Assembly (NCBI GenBank): GCA_963781035.1
Contig: CAWAEN010000009.1
Span: 558,001 to 622,000 of the forward strand
DNA from: SZUA-35 sp963781035
Lineage (GTDB): Bacteria > Actinomycetota > Acidimicrobiia > Acidimicrobiales > SZUA-35
DNA: 64,000 bases
Direction: 5' to 3'
Below, in pieces: positions 42,930 through 53,685 of the stretch (position 1 is the stretch's first letter; every line of letters begins with the position of its first letter). The notes beneath the pieces were generated by a model. That model ran no database searches. It saw nothing but the letters and a program-made list of their open reading frames with translations, and was not told where the DNA came from. The position numbers were made by a program, and so were the translations under genes.

Positions 42930-45387
42930 ATGCCATATCCCGGGCCCCAGCATCCGGCATCGGATCTTCCCGTCAGCCGGATGTTGCCCGCCATCGAGGA
43001 CGCCGTCGTCGCCGGCTCGCTGGTGCTGACGGCCGCTCCCGGAGCAGGCAAGTCGAGCCTCGTGCCGCTTGCGGTCGACGAGGCGATCAGACGGATCGAT
43101 TCGGAGGCCGGGCGCGTGATGCTCCTGCAGCCCAGACGCCTGGCTGCCAGGGCCACCGCGGCCCGTCTGGCCGAACTCCTCGGTGAGCCGGTCGGCCGGT
43201 CGGTCGGCCTCACGATGCGAGGTGAACGGAAGCGAGGGCGCCGGATCGAGGTCGTGACCGAGGCGATCCTCACGAGGCGCCTCCAGGCCGACCCCGAATT
43301 GTCCGCCGTCGGTGCCGTCATCTTCGACGAGTTCCACGAACGGAATCTGCACAGTGATCTGGGCCTCGCCATGGCGATCGAGGCCCGGGACACCGTCCGT
43401 CCCGATCTCCGCATCGTCGTGATGTCGGCCACCATCGATCCGGTGCCGATCGCAGCACTCCTGGGCGACGCCACCGTGATGGACGTCGAAGGCAGCGTCT
43501 TTCCCGTCGAAACCGAACACCGCGATCGTCCCGTGCGCGAACGATGGGCCGCCGCGGTCGCCGATGCCACCTCCGAGCTGGCCGGCCGAGTGTCCGGCGA
43601 TGTCCTGGTGTTCGCCCCTGGAAGGGGCGAGATCGACGATGTGATCCGCCGACTCCCGTCTGCCATCTCGGCCCGGGTGATCGCCCTCCACGGCTCGAGC
43701 CCGTCGGCGGTGCATCGCGAGGTGCTCCAACCGTCTCGCGACCGCCGCATCATCGTCGCCACCGGTATCGCCGAGACCTCGGTGACGATTCCCGGGGATC
43801 GAGGCCGTGGTCGACGGCGGTCTCACGAGGCGTCCCCGGTTCGATCCGGCAACGGGCACGAACCACCTCGTCACCGAACACGTCAGTCGGTTCTCGGCCG
43901 ATCAGCGTCGTGGCCGCGCCGGCCGAACTCGTCCCGGCGTGTGTATCCGGATGTGGTCGGCCATCGACCAGGATCTGCTGATCGATCAGGCACTCCCCGA
44001 GATCGTCGACGGCGATCCGCTGGTGGTCGCCGCGGAGCTCCTCCGTTGGGGTGATCCGGATGCGTTGCACCTTCCGTTGCTCGATCACCCCGATCCCCAG
44101 CGGCTCGATGTTGCCCGTCGGACGATGGCCTGGTGGGGACTCACCGAGATCGACGAGGGGACGAACGCGGTTCACCTGACAGAACTGGGACGCGAGGTCG
44201 TCAAGCTGCCTGTCCACCCCAGAGTCGGAGCGTTGTTGGCCACCATCCGCCGGACGTTGCCGGCGAACGATCCCCTGGCGGCAACTGGACTTCGAGCGGC
44301 CGCCGTGCTCGACCAATCGAGCTTTCCCACCTCGGATGACTTCGAAGCCGAGGTCCAGCGAGCTCGGAACGACCGCGACGTCGAACGTTCCGTTCGGCGG
44401 CTGCGGGATGCCATCGATGCGGCCCGACTTCCACCTCCTCCCGCCGACCAGCCGACGCCGAACTCGCTGGCCGAGCTGCTCGCGCTGGCCTGGCCTGACC
44501 GGATCGCGGTGCGGCGGACCGCAGACTCCCATCGGTTGTTGATGGCGTCCGGCCGTGAAGTCGGGCTCGATCGAGGTTCCTCGCTCGGTCGGGCCGAGGC
44601 CTTCGTCATCGTCGACACCACGGTGGTCGAGGCGAGCGGACGGGTGCGACGGGCCGTACCGCTCGAGCGGAGCGCCATCACCAGGCTCCACTCCCCCGCT
44701 CAGCACGTCTCGGTCGAGTGGGATCGACGCCGAAACCGCATCCTCGCTCAACGGCAGACGCGTCATGGTGCAATCGTCCTTCACTCCGAGGCTTTCGCCG
44801 ATCCAGACCCGGCCGACGTGCAGCGCGCCGCGGAGGAAGGGGTCCGCAGCAACGGCCTCGACGTGTTCCGATGGTCGGAGCGAAGCGAGTCGGTGCGGCG
44901 GCGACTGCAGTGGCTCCACCGCAGCGATGGGTCATGGCCCGACGTCAGCGACGAGGCGTTGCTGGCAACACTCGACCGATGGCTCGACCTGTCGAGGATC
45001 CGCAACGTCGACGGCTTGCGCCGACTCGATGTGGGCGCCCGCCTGCTCGACCTGCTCGACTGGGATCAGCGTCGCCGTTTCGACGATCTTGCCCCGCTCG
45101 AACTGGCCACTCCGAGCGGTCGCACGAGGCGAATTGACTGGAGTGGTGATCGTCCGGTCTGGGCGGTTCGTGTCCAGGACCTGTTCGGCCTCGATGTCCA
45201 CCCGACCATCGGCCCAGCCGATGAGCCGCTCACGATCGAGCTGTTGTCGCCGGCCGGGCGAGTGGCACAGACCACCACCGACTTGCCGGGGTTCTGGCGA
45301 GGTTCCTATGCCGCGGTGCGAGCCGACCTCCGCGGCCGATACCCCAAACACGCATGGCCGGAGGACCCCACAGCCGGCCTCAAGTGA
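42930..45387 (+). CDS. hrpB: ATP-dependent helicase HrpB, one frameshift
   Basis: DExH helicase of about 819 residues after repair, the usual HrpB length. LVLTAAPGAGKSSLVPLAV is the Walker A, VIFDEFHERNLHSDL the DEFH box, VVMSATIDPVP motif III and ADQRRGRAGRTRPGVCIR motif VI. The frame shifts near 43795 between SVTIPG and VDGGLTRRPRFDPATG. The C-terminal HrpB-specific region is complete. Its physiological RNA substrate is not established. ATG 42930 has GGGAGGA upstream; the 3' end overlaps dapE by 8 nt. Confidence 0.9.
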
Positions 45388-46459
45388 CGAGTCTGTGCAA
45401 CGCGGCGAAGGTGCGTTCGATCGACGCCCGCTCGAGGTGTTCGTGTTTGGTGTGGGCGATCGTGGGATCGCCCGATCCGAAGTTGGTGGCCGGGATGCCG
45501 TGCTCGGCGAAGCGGGCGACGTCGGTCCAGCCGAGTTTGGCTCGCACCTCGAGCCCGTTCTCGTCGCGCAACCGCCCGAGCAAGGGATGCTCGAGCGACG
45601 GCGGGCAGCCCAACGTGCGGTCGATCACCTCGACGGTGTCGTCCGGGTCGAGATGTTCCGCCAGCAGCGACCGGACCCATGCCTCCGCCTCGTCGACCGT
45701 GCGGTCTGGCGCGTACCGATGGTGGATACGCATCATCCCCCGGTCGGGAACGACGTTGCCGGCGACGCCGCCCTCGATGTGCACCACTTGGAGGGACTCG
45801 ACGAACTCGCAACCGTCGATCACCGGGCGGCGGGCCTCGTAGCCGGCGACGGCGGAGAGCGCCCCGGCCATGCGATGCACTGCGTTACGACCCATCCACG
45901 GCCGCGCCGTGTGGGCTCGTGCTCCGGCGAACGTGATCTCGAATCGGAGCGTGCCCTGGCACCCGGCTTCGATCGCCCCGTCGGTCGGCTCGCCGAGAAT
46001 GGCGCAGTCGCCGGCAAGGAGATCTGGGCGATCGGCGAAGAGCTCGAGGAGGCCGTTGTGGACCTGCGCCACCTCTTCCCTGGCGTAGAACACGAAGGTG
46101 AGGTCGACCGAAGGTTCGGTGACGGTGCGAGCGATCTCGAGGAAACAGGCCAGCCCGCCCTTCATGTCGGTCGAGCCGACACCCCACAAGGTGTCACCCT
46201 CGATCCTGGCGATGGCGTTGGTGCCGCCGACGAGGTCGGCCGCCTCGACTGCGGGAACGGTGTCGGTGTGGCCGACCAACATCAACCGCTGGTCGCGGCC
46301 GAGGTCGGTCCGGGCCACGAGATTGTCGCCGATCCGTTCGACATCGAGGTGGGGCAGCGCTCGGAGCTTCGCCTCGAGCCAGTCGACGAACGGTCCCTCG
46401 GCAAACGACTCGGAGCGATGGTCGACGAGCGTCGCGGTGAGGGCGAGGAGGTCGGTCAC
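45380..46459 (-). CDS. dapE: Succinyl-diaminopimelate desuccinylase
   Basis: The 359-residue M20-family zinc hydrolase releases LL-diaminopimelate for lysine and peptidoglycan synthesis. Metal and catalytic residues are in LMLVGHTDTVPAVE (His-x-Asp), GVGSTDMKGGLACFLE (bridging Asp), FYAREEVAQVHNG (Glu-Glu), ILGEPTDG and the C-terminal DPTIAHTKHEHLER (His). It matches the actinobacterial DapE subgroup. GTG 46459 has TAGCCT 6 nt upstream. dapC and dapF lie at 48450 and 51081 on the same strand. Confidence 0.9.
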   Translation of the reverse strand: MTDLLALTATLVDHRSESFAEGPFVDWLEAKLRALPHLDVERIGDNLVARTDLGRDQRLMLVGHTDTVPAVEAADLVGGTNAIARIEGDTLWGVGSTDMKGGLACFLEIARTVTEPSVDLTFVFYAREEVAQVHNGLLELFADRPDLLAGDCAILGEPTDGAIEAGCQGTLRFEITFAGARAHTARPWMGRNAVHRMAGALSAVAGYEARRPVIDGCEFVESLQVVHIEGGVAGNVVPDRGMMRIHHRYAPDRTVDEAEAWVRSLLAEHLDPDDTVEVIDRTLGCPPSLEHPLLGRLRDENGLEVRAKLGWTDVARFAEHGIPATNFGSGDPTIAHTKHEHLERASIERTFAALHRLVT

Positions 46460-46465
46460 CGGGAC

Positions 46466-46471
46466 AGGCTA
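46466..46471 (-). promoter_or_regulatory. -10 element TAGCCT of dapE (leaderless)
   Basis: The hexamer ends 6 nt before GTG 46459, in the short divergent gap with the gene starting at 46518. Confidence 0.5.
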
Positions 46472-46505
46472 CAAGGGCCGCGCCGATGGCTGAGGAGTCG
46501 CGATC

Positions 46506-46511
46506 TACCCT
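46506..46511 (+). promoter_or_regulatory. -10 element TACCCT before ATG 46518 (leaderless)
   Basis: The hexamer ends 6 nt before the start codon; its -35 region would overlap the start of the divergent dapE transcript. Confidence 0.5.
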
Positions 46512-46517
46512 CTTCGA

Positions 46518-48343
46518 ATGCGCCGAATGGTCTCGACCGTGCTCGTTCTCGCTCTCACCGCCGCGGCGCTGGTCACCGCGCCCACTCCTGCGGCCGCAGG
46601 TGAGGTGGTCGACGGGCGCTTCCCGACCGAGGAGGCATTCGTCGACCAGACCTACCGAGATCTCCTGAGCCGCGGCCCGGATGCCGGCGGGATGACGTTC
46701 TGGGCCGACCGGATTCGTGCCGGGTTGCCGCCCGAAGCGTTCGTCGAGCAGCTGCTCCTCTCCCCCGAGTTCGGCGGCGTCATCGCCCCTGTGGTCCGGC
46801 TGTACTCGTCGGTGTTCGATCGACGGCCGGACGCCGACGGTCTGCGCTTCTGGATCGCGCAGCGGCGGGCCGGCATGACGCTGGAACGGATGGCGTCGCA
46901 CTTCGTCGCCAGCGCCGAGTTCGACGACCTGGCTGCTGCCACCACGACCGAGGAATACATCGCTGCGGTCTATCGACGTTCGCTTGGGACGTGAACCGGA
47001 CGTCGGTGGGCTGCGTTTCTGGACCGACGGCATCGAATCGGGTCAGTTCACCCTCGACCGTTTCATCGTCGAGGTGTCCGAGTCGCCGGAACACAAGGCT
47101 CTCACCGACAGCGCCGTGGTCACCACGCTCGTGTACCTCGGCCTCCAGCAACGAACCCCGGAGCCCGGCGGTTTCGCCTTCTGGACGGGCCGGCTCGACG
47201 ACGGCACTGCCGCTGAGCGCCTTCGTGGCCAACGTCCTCGCCCTGCCGGAGTATCGATCGCGGTTTGCCGTCGCCCCCTTCCTCGCGACCGAGGTGATCG
47301 CCGATGGTCTCGCCATTCCCTGGGACATCGAGTCGCTGCCCGATGGTTCACTGCTGGTCACCGAACGGGCGGGTCGACTGAGCCTGATTCCGCCCGGTGG
47401 TGGTGCGGGAGTGGCATCCATTGCCATCGATGTGAGCGATTTGTGGAGGTCCGGTGAAATCGGAATGCTGGGACTGGCCATCGATCCCGGCTTCGCCGAC
47501 AACGGCCGGATCTACACCTGCCAGGGTCACACCGCACCGCGAGAGATCCAGGTGATCGCCTGGACGCTCGACGTCGAAGGACGGACGGCGACACGAGTGG
47601 CCGATCCGCTGGTCGGTGGCATCCCGATGGATTCGCGTATTCATGGCGGCTGTCAACTCGAGTTCGACGCCGACGGCTGGTTGTACATCGGGACCGGCGA
47701 TGCCGCGGTCGGGTCCCTTCCCCAGAACCTGACATCGCTCGCCGGCAAGGTGCTGCGGATCGATCCGCAGAGCGGTGCAGCGGCGCCTGGTAATCCCTTC
47801 TTCGGAGCAGCCAACGCCGACCAGCGACTGATCTGGACCTACGGACACCGCAACGTCCAGGGTCTGGCACTGCGTCCGGGCACGAACGAGATGTGGTCGG
47901 TTGAACACGGTCCGTCCGTTGACGACGAGGTCAACCGGCTGGTCAGGCCCGGTGGCAACGCCGGGTGGAATCCGGTACCGGGTTACAACCAAGCCGTACC
48001 CATGACCGACACCCGCCTCGGTGGAGATGTGTTCGGCGCCGCCTGGTCGACCGGTTCGCCGACGCTGGCCCTGAGCGGTGGCGACTGGACGAACACCGCC
48101 GGCTGGGGGGCGTGGGACAACGCGCTCGCCGTTGCCGCGCTCAAGAACCAGACCCTGCGGTTGCTTTTCTTCAACGACGATGGCCTCTACCTCGGTCAGC
48201 GCACGATCATCGACGGCGAGTTCGGTCGCCTCCGAGCGGTGCATCAGTCGGCCGACGGCTCGATCTACGTCACCACCAGCACAGGCGACGACCGCGTGAT
48301 CCGCATCACGCCGAGTCTGCCGAGCCTGGCCGTCCCCCGCTGA
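46518..48343 (+). CDS. Secreted DUF4214-repeat / PQQ-type glucose-sorbosone dehydrogenase fusion, frameshifted
   Basis: A signal peptide (LVLALTAAALVTAPTPAAAG) is followed by four DUF4214-like repeats of about 50 residues, each with the F-x2-x-Y-R-D-L-L-x-R-x-P-D-x-G-x2-F-W pattern (QTYRDLLSRGPDAGGMTFWA, SVFDRRPDADGLRFWI, REPDVGGLRFWTDGI, QRTPEPGGFAFWTGR). Next comes a GSDH beta-propeller: GLAIPWDIESLPDGSLLVTE, GGCQLEFDADGWLYIGTGDA, WTYGHRNVQGLALRP, EHGPSVDDEVN. GSDH proteins oxidise sugars with PQQ. Two indels (near 46990 and 47215) break the repeat region. The reading through repeat four into the propeller is continuous, so the fusion is real. Confidence 0.78.
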
Positions 48344-48376
48344 CCCCGCTGCCCGACCCCGTCCCACCCCCGTTCT

Positions 48377-48415
48377 TGGGTCCGATCGGCGCGCCTGACG
48401 CGCACATCGGACCCA
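48377..48415. terminator. Bidirectional terminator hairpin between convergent genes
   Basis: TGGGTCCGAT (48377-48386) pairs with ATCGGACCCA (48406-48415), and the inner GCGCG/CGCGC extends the stem. It lies between the plus-strand dehydrogenase fusion and the minus-strand dapC, in the position expected for a shared terminator. Confidence 0.6.
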
Positions 48416-48449
48416 GGTTGGGTGGAGAGGTGGCGTGGGGTGGGGTGGA

Positions 48450-49568
48450 TCAGCCGAGGCCGAGGCGGGACGCGGCCAGTTGGAGGCGATCGTCCGGCTG
48501 CACCAGGGCGACCCGCACGTAGCCGGCACCCTGCTCGCCGTAGAACTCACCGGGGCTGACGAGCGCACCAGCCTCACGAGCGAGCCGTTCGGTGAGGGCC
48601 CAGGCATCGCCGTCGGGAGCCGGCGCCCACAGGTAGAAGCCGCCCTTGGGCATCGGCGCTTCGACACCGACGGCCGCCAGCATCTCGATGCCGAGCTCGA
48701 GTCGTCGGTGATACCGCTCGGCCTGTTCGGTGACGTGGGCCTGGTCGGCGAACGCAGCGACAGCGGCGGCCTGGACCGGACCGGGAGGCATGAACCCGGC
48801 GTGTTTGCGGACCTCGCCGAGGTAGTGGATCAGGTCGGCGTCGCCGGCGAAGAAGCCGGCCCGGGCACCGGCGAGATTCGAGCGCTTCGACAGTGAGTGG
48901 ACGGCGACGACGCCGTCGGTGCCGTGCTGCGAGGATCGAGCGGGGCGGGCCGTCCCAGGTGAACTCGATGTAGCACTCGTCGCTGAACACGGGGACGCCA
49001 TTGGCTCGGCCCCAAGCAGCGGCCGCCTCGAGGTCGTCGATGCCTCCGGCCGGGTTGCCAGGGGTGTTCACCCAGAGGCAGAGCGCACGAGCGGCATCGG
49101 CCGGGTCGATCGCGTCGAGATCGATCCGCCACTCGTCGTCGACGGGAACGGCGACGGCCCGGCAGTTGGCCAGCCGGGCCCCCATCGCGTAGCTCGGGTA
49201 GCTGACGGCCGGATACAGGACGGTGTCGAGGTCGGGGCGACGCAGACGAAGCCAGTGGGGCATACCAGCCACGACCTCCTTCGAGCCGATCGTGGCTCTG
49301 ACGTCGTCTGGCCCGATCGTCGTATCGGCGATCCGATTGAGCCAGGACGCGGCGGCGCTCGCGGAACTCGGGCGTGCCGATCGACGGCCGGATAACCCCG
49401 TTCGGCGTTCGACGAGCCGAGCGCATCGATGACGGCCTGCGGTGGCGGATCGAACGGCGTGCCGATCGAGAGGTCGATGACACCTCCTTCGTGCTCGGCC
49501 GCGAGCGCCTTGATCGGGTCGAGCCGGTCGTACGGGTACGGCGGCGGGACGAACGGTTCAGCCCTCAT
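48450..49568 (-). CDS. dapC: Succinyldiaminopimelate aminotransferase, frameshifted
   Basis: PLP-dependent class I/II aminotransferase. In order: PYPYDRLDPIKALAAEHEGG and IDLSIGTPFDPPP (N-terminus), GVIRPSIGTPEFRE, YPAVSYPSYAMGARLANC, LWVNTPGNPAGGIDD, FSDECYIEFTWDG (cofactor Asp/Tyr region), VAVHSLSKRSNLAGARAGFF with the PLP Lys, and GYVRVALVQPDDR. The DapC identity rests on the DECYIE..SLSKRSNLAG spelling and on dapE and dapF nearby. At least four indels. ATG 49568 overlaps the hflX stop by 3 nt, so translation is likely coupled. Confidence 0.85.
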
Positions 49569-51084
49569 TGGCCATCCTCCTCGGGAACGATGTGTTCGAT
49601 GAAGTCGCCGAGTCGTTTGGCCGACGCATCTTCGAGCCGGGCGATCACCCGCATCCCGTCGTCCTCGGTGGTTTCGGTCATGACCTCACCCTCGCGATGG
49701 ACCGCAGCGAGCATGTCGCCCCTCGACCACGGCACGAAGAGCTCGTACACCGTGCTGTGTTCCCGCAGCTTGTCGGCGATTGCGTCGAGCAGCGCTTCGA
49801 TCCCCTCGCCGGTGTGAGCGGAGATGGCCACCGAGCCGGGGTTCTGCCCGGCCAGGCGCTCGGCTGCGCCAGGGTTGCCTTCGCGTCGAGGCCGTCGGCC
49901 TTGTTGAACACCAGCAGCTCGGCGACTTCCTCGGCGTCGATCTCCGACAGGACCGTGCGAACGGCGTCGATGTTGCCTTGCGGATCGATGGCGGTGCCGT
50001 CGACCACGTGGATCAGGAGGTCGGCATCGCCGGCTACCTCGAGCGTCGACTTGAACGACTCGACCAGCTGATGAGGCAGCTTGCGGACGAAACCGACCGT
50101 GTCGGTGAGCAGGATCTGTTCGCCACCGGGGAGTTGGGTCTTGCGGGTGGTCGGATCGACGGTGGCGAAGAGCCGGTCCTCGGTGCGCACGTCGGCGCCG
50201 GTGAGCCGGTTGAGCAGCGTCGACTTGCCGGCGTTGGTGTACCCGACGATCGAGACGGTTCGAAACGGTGAGCGGTGGCGTGCCTTGCGTTGGGTGGCGC
50301 GACGGGCCGAGATGCCGACGAGGTCCCGCTCGAGCTTGTGCATCCGCCGCACCAGACGCCGACGGTCGACCTCGAGCTGGGTCTCACCGGGGCCTCGGGT
50401 GCCGATGCCGCCGCCCTGCTGGCTGTAGTTCTTCTTGCCCCGGAGCCGAGGCAGTCGGTAGCGCAACTGGGCCAACTCGACCTGGGTCTTGCCCTCGGTC
50501 GAGGTGGCGTGCTGAGCGAAGATGTCGAGGATCACGGCCGTGCGATCGAGCGCCGTTCGGTGGAGGATCCCCTCGAGGTTGAACTGCTGGGCCGGGGTCA
50601 GCTCGTCGTCGAAGACCACGGTGTCGGCGTCGATGGCCACGGCTGCTTCCTTGATCTCGGACGCCTTGCCCTTGCCGACGAAGGTGGCCGGGTCGGGGCG
50701 ATCGCGCTTCTGGGTCAGGCGATCGATGGCATCGGCACCGGCGGTGTCGACCAGGAGCGCGAGCTCGTCGAGCGAGGCGTGGGTCTCGAGCTCGGAGCGG
50801 CCGCCGAGTGTCATGCCGACGAGCACGATGCGCTCCCGGAAGCTGCGATCGAGGAAGCCGGCTTCGTCGTCGAACGCGTCGCGGCCGAAGTCCTCGAGTC
50901 CGCCACGGTGAGTACCGACACCGTCGACGACCAGCTGGTCCGGTCGCCCGTCGTCCGGGGTGCCCCAATCGTCGACAGCGTCATCATCGACAGCGCCGTC
51001 ATCGAACCTGCCGTCATCGAACGGGTCGTCGGATGGCGCTTCGTTGTCGAGGTCGGGGTTGTCTTCCGGTGAGCGATCGCTCAT
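49565..51084 (-). CDS. hflX: Ribosome-associated GTPase HflX, one frameshift
   Basis: About 506 residues. An acidic low-complexity head of about 60 residues precedes the HflX domain (LDELALLVDTAGADAIDRLT, FVGKGKASEI, VVFDDELTPAQQFNLEGIL, GGGIGTRGPGETQLEVDRR) and the G domain: SIVGYTNAGKST (G1), LFATVDPTTRK (G2), DTVGFVRKLPHQL (G3), VFNKAD (G4) and ISAHTGEG (G5). An indel near 49865 lies between G4 and G5. HflX splits stalled or heat-damaged ribosomes. ATG 51084 overlaps the dapF stop (ATGA). Confidence 0.92.
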
Positions 51085-51932
51085 GAACGGTCCTCGAGGA
51101 CGACCCGGCCGACGAATTCGGCGGGGCCGGTCAGCAGGACGTCGGATGGTCACCGTCGACGACATCGATCCGAGCCGAACCGCCGGGCATGACCACGTCG
51201 ACCGATGCCTCGGTGAGGCCCCATGCGTGAGCGGCCCAGCCGGCAGCGCAGGCCCCGGAGCCACACGCCTCGGTGTAGCCGGCGCCTCGCTCCCAGACGA
51301 AGAGCCGAATCGTCGAGCGATCGATCACGTCGATCAGGTGCACGTTGATGCCGTTCGGATAGTCGGCTTCGACCGCGGGACCGACGACGGTGACGTCGTG
51401 GGCGGCGGCATCATCGACCAGGGCAACGAGATGGGGATTGCCGATCTCGATCGCCATCTGGCGTCGAACGTCGACGCCGAGCTCCGCCCATCGAGGCGAG
51501 AGCTCGCCGGCCTCGGTGGCCGGCCCCATGTCGACCCTGACCTGGGCGATCGGATCACCGGGCTCCACGTCGAGGGTGCGGACGCCGCCGTCGGTGGACA
51601 CGGTGAACGTGGTCGGTTCACCGGTGCCGAGGTGGAGGGCCAGGGCTTGTCCGAGACACCGAAGGCCGTTGCCGGACACTTCCGGCCGGCTGCCATCGCT
51701 GTTCCACAGGATCATCTGCCAGAGCGTCGTCGGCGAGCGGCGTGGCGCTGATGAGTCCGTCGGCTCCGATGCCGCGTCGTCGGTCGCACCAGCGGCGGGC
51801 GTCGTCGGCGGAGAGGGCTCGCGCCGGGTCGACCACGATGAGGAAATCGTTGCCGAGTCCGTGGTGTTTCGTGGCGGTGATCGTCTGCGTTTCGGTCGCA
51901 GTGGCCGTGGAAGCTGAGGTCAAGTCCCCCAT
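51081..51932 (-). CDS. dapF: Diaminopimelate epimerase, frameshifted at both ends
   Basis: Converts LL- to meso-diaminopimelate. KHHGLGNDFLIVVDP opens the protein, MILWNSDGSRPEVSGNGLRC gives the first catalytic region (here NSDGS where the Cys-containing NADGS or NSDGS with SGNGLRC is expected), and GYTEACGSGACAAGWAAHAW carries the second Cys. One indel near 51710 joins the N-terminal frame, another near 51132 restores the tail PAEFVGRVVLEDRS ending at 51081. That stop overlaps the hflX start. It follows miaA by 47 nt. Confidence 0.88.
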
Positions 51933-51979
51933 TGTCGCACCAATCCCGAGAATTGGCGCCACGTTTCAGCCCCAGCGTT

Positions 51980-52915
51980 TCAAACCCAGTGGCGTTCGAC
52001 CTCGTCGAGCACCGACGGATCCGATGCCGGACGGTCACGGTCGATGTCGATCCAATGGATCCGTGGATCTCGACCGAACCACCGTTGCTGGCGTCTGGCG
52101 AACCGTCGCGTACGGCGCCTGGCCTCGTCGAGTGCTTCGTCGAGTGAGCGTTCACCGTTGAGGTGAGCGATGAGTTCGCGATAACCGAGGGCCTGTCGTG
52201 CGGTGCGCGAGAGTCCGCCGGGCCGATCCAGCAGCGTCCGCACCTCGTCGAGGAAGCCGGCTGCCATCTGCTGTTCGTAGCGCTGATCGATCCGTGCATC
52301 CATGAAGTCACGATCGATGCGCAGACCGACCATGCGGAATCGGGTCGGTGGAAAGGCATCCATGCCAGGGCCGAACGAGGAGAACGGTCGGCCGGATCCC
52401 ACGCAGACCTCGAGCGCACGGGCGATGCGTCTGCGATTGTTCGGCTCCATTCGGCCGGCGGCCACGGGATCGAGGTCGCGCAACTGGGCCCACATGGTCA
52501 GGGTGTGGCTGTCCGGCCGTGCGTCGATCTCGGCCCTCACGTCCGGATACTGGCCGGGGATCTGCAGATCGTCGACAACGGCCTGCACGTAGAGCCCGGT
52601 GCCACCGACCAGGAGCGGGGTGGCACCTCGACTCTCGATGTCGTCGATCGCGGCCCGGCACTCGGCCTGGAATCTCGAGACGGTGTAGTCCTCGGAGGGA
52701 TCGGCGACAGCAATGAGATGGTGAGGGACGCCTCGTTGTTCTTCGACCGTGGGCGCCGCGGTACCGATCGACATCTCGGCGTAGACGGCCATGGCGTCGA
52801 CCGACACGATCTCGACCGGCATGCCGCCATCGATCGAACGACGGGCGAGCTCGAGTGCGAGCGAGGACTTGCCGGAGGCGGTCGGCCCGATCAGGGCCAG
52901 TGGTGCCCGGCTCAC
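51980..52915 (-). CDS. miaA: tRNA dimethylallyltransferase
   Basis: The 311-residue enzyme adds dimethylallyl to A37 of tRNAs reading UNN codons. LALIGPTASGKSSLALELA is the P-loop, VSVDAMAVYAEMSIGTAAP the catalytic Asp region (usual spelling DSMQVYRGMDIGTAKP), PLLVGGTGLYVQAVVDDLQI and MEPNNRRRIARALEV the tRNA-binding part, and RRFARRQQRWFGRD the C-terminal signature. GTG 52915 overlaps the TGA of the upstream kinase-like gene (GTGA), so translation is coupled. Confidence 0.92.
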   Translation of the reverse strand: MSRAPLALIGPTASGKSSLALELARRSIDGGMPVEIVSVDAMAVYAEMSIGTAAPTVEEQRGVPHHLIAVADPSEDYTVSRFQAECRAAIDDIESRGATPLLVGGTGLYVQAVVDDLQIPGQYPDVRAEIDARPDSHTLTMWAQLRDLDPVAAGRMEPNNRRRIARALEVCVGSGRPFSSFGPGMDAFPPTRFRMVGLRIDRDFMDARIDQRYEQQMAAGFLDEVRTLLDRPGGLSRTARQALGYRELIAHLNGERSLDEALDEARRRTRRFARRQQRWFGRDPRIHWIDIDRDRPASDPSVLDEVERHWV

Positions 52916-53679
52916 GGCATCAGTTGTTTGGCCAGCAAGTAGTGATCGAGCCGGAGGAGGTCCGGATCGGTGCCGTATGCCTCGTAGAACACGTAGACCG
53001 CTTCGGGACCGAGGTTGCGATGGATGCTGACGTGGGCGTGGGCCAGGTCGAGGTGGCGATCGGCGATTCGCACCGAGCCGAGGTCGACGAAGCCGGTGAA
53101 CGCCCCCTGGTGGGCCATGAGGTTGGGAAGGGCGGGGTCGCCGTGGCAGACGACGAGATCTTCGGCCGCCGGTCGACCGGCGCACCAGATCGAGAGGAGT
53201 TCGTCGCCGGTGTAACGCTGGTAGGCCTCGTCGATGACCCCGAGTCCCTGCGCAACCGCGGCCTCGGCCACGGCGGCCAGTGCCTTCCAGCCTCGTTCGA
53301 TCGATGCGGGGGCGGCGTCGATCGGGAGGGCGTGCAGGGCCCGCAGCGCCGTCCCGGCCAGCTCGGCCAGGGAGCCGACATCGCCGTGCAGGTCGGGCCG
53401 GTGGGCTGGGACGCCGGGCAGCCGTTCACTCACGAGCCAGGCCCAGTCGCCTTCGTCGACCCTGAGGACGGGCGTGGCGGTGAGGACGTGGCGGGCAAGC
53501 CAGATGCTGTTGTCGGACTCGGCGTCGAGCACGTGGCGTCGACTGATCGGCACGGTCTTGATGGCGTGGCGCTCGGTCAACCACGAGTGAGCCGGTCGAT
53601 CGTTGGTCTGGTGGACCGGTTCCCAGTCATCGACGGGGCCGGCGACATCGACGATGGCGGACGGTGGCTCGATCAACAC
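52912..53679 (-). CDS. Aminoglycoside-phosphotransferase-like kinase
   Basis: 255 residues with the APH fold: VCHGDPALPNLMAHQGAFTG (HGD..x..N) near residue 188 and FVDLGSVRIADRHLDLAHAH with the metal-binding Asp, matching the APH(3')/choline-kinase group. ERHAIKTVPISRR holds the ATP-site Lys. Members of this group include resistance kinases, but a chromosomal copy in front of miaA more likely has a metabolic role. GTG 53679 has TAGTCT 6 nt upstream. Confidence 0.78.
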   Translation of the reverse strand: MLIEPPSAIVDVAGPVDDWEPVHQTNDRPAHSWLTERHAIKTVPISRRHVLDAESDNSIWLARHVLTATPVLRVDEGDWAWLVSERLPGVPAHRPDLHGDVGSLAELAGTALRALHALPIDAAPASIERGWKALAAVAEAAVAQGLGVIDEAYQRYTGDELLSIWCAGRPAAEDLVVCHGDPALPNLMAHQGAFTGFVDLGSVRIADRHLDLAHAHVSIHRNLGPEAVYVFYEAYGTDPDLLRLDHYLLAKQLMP

Positions 53680-53685
53680 ACTCCA

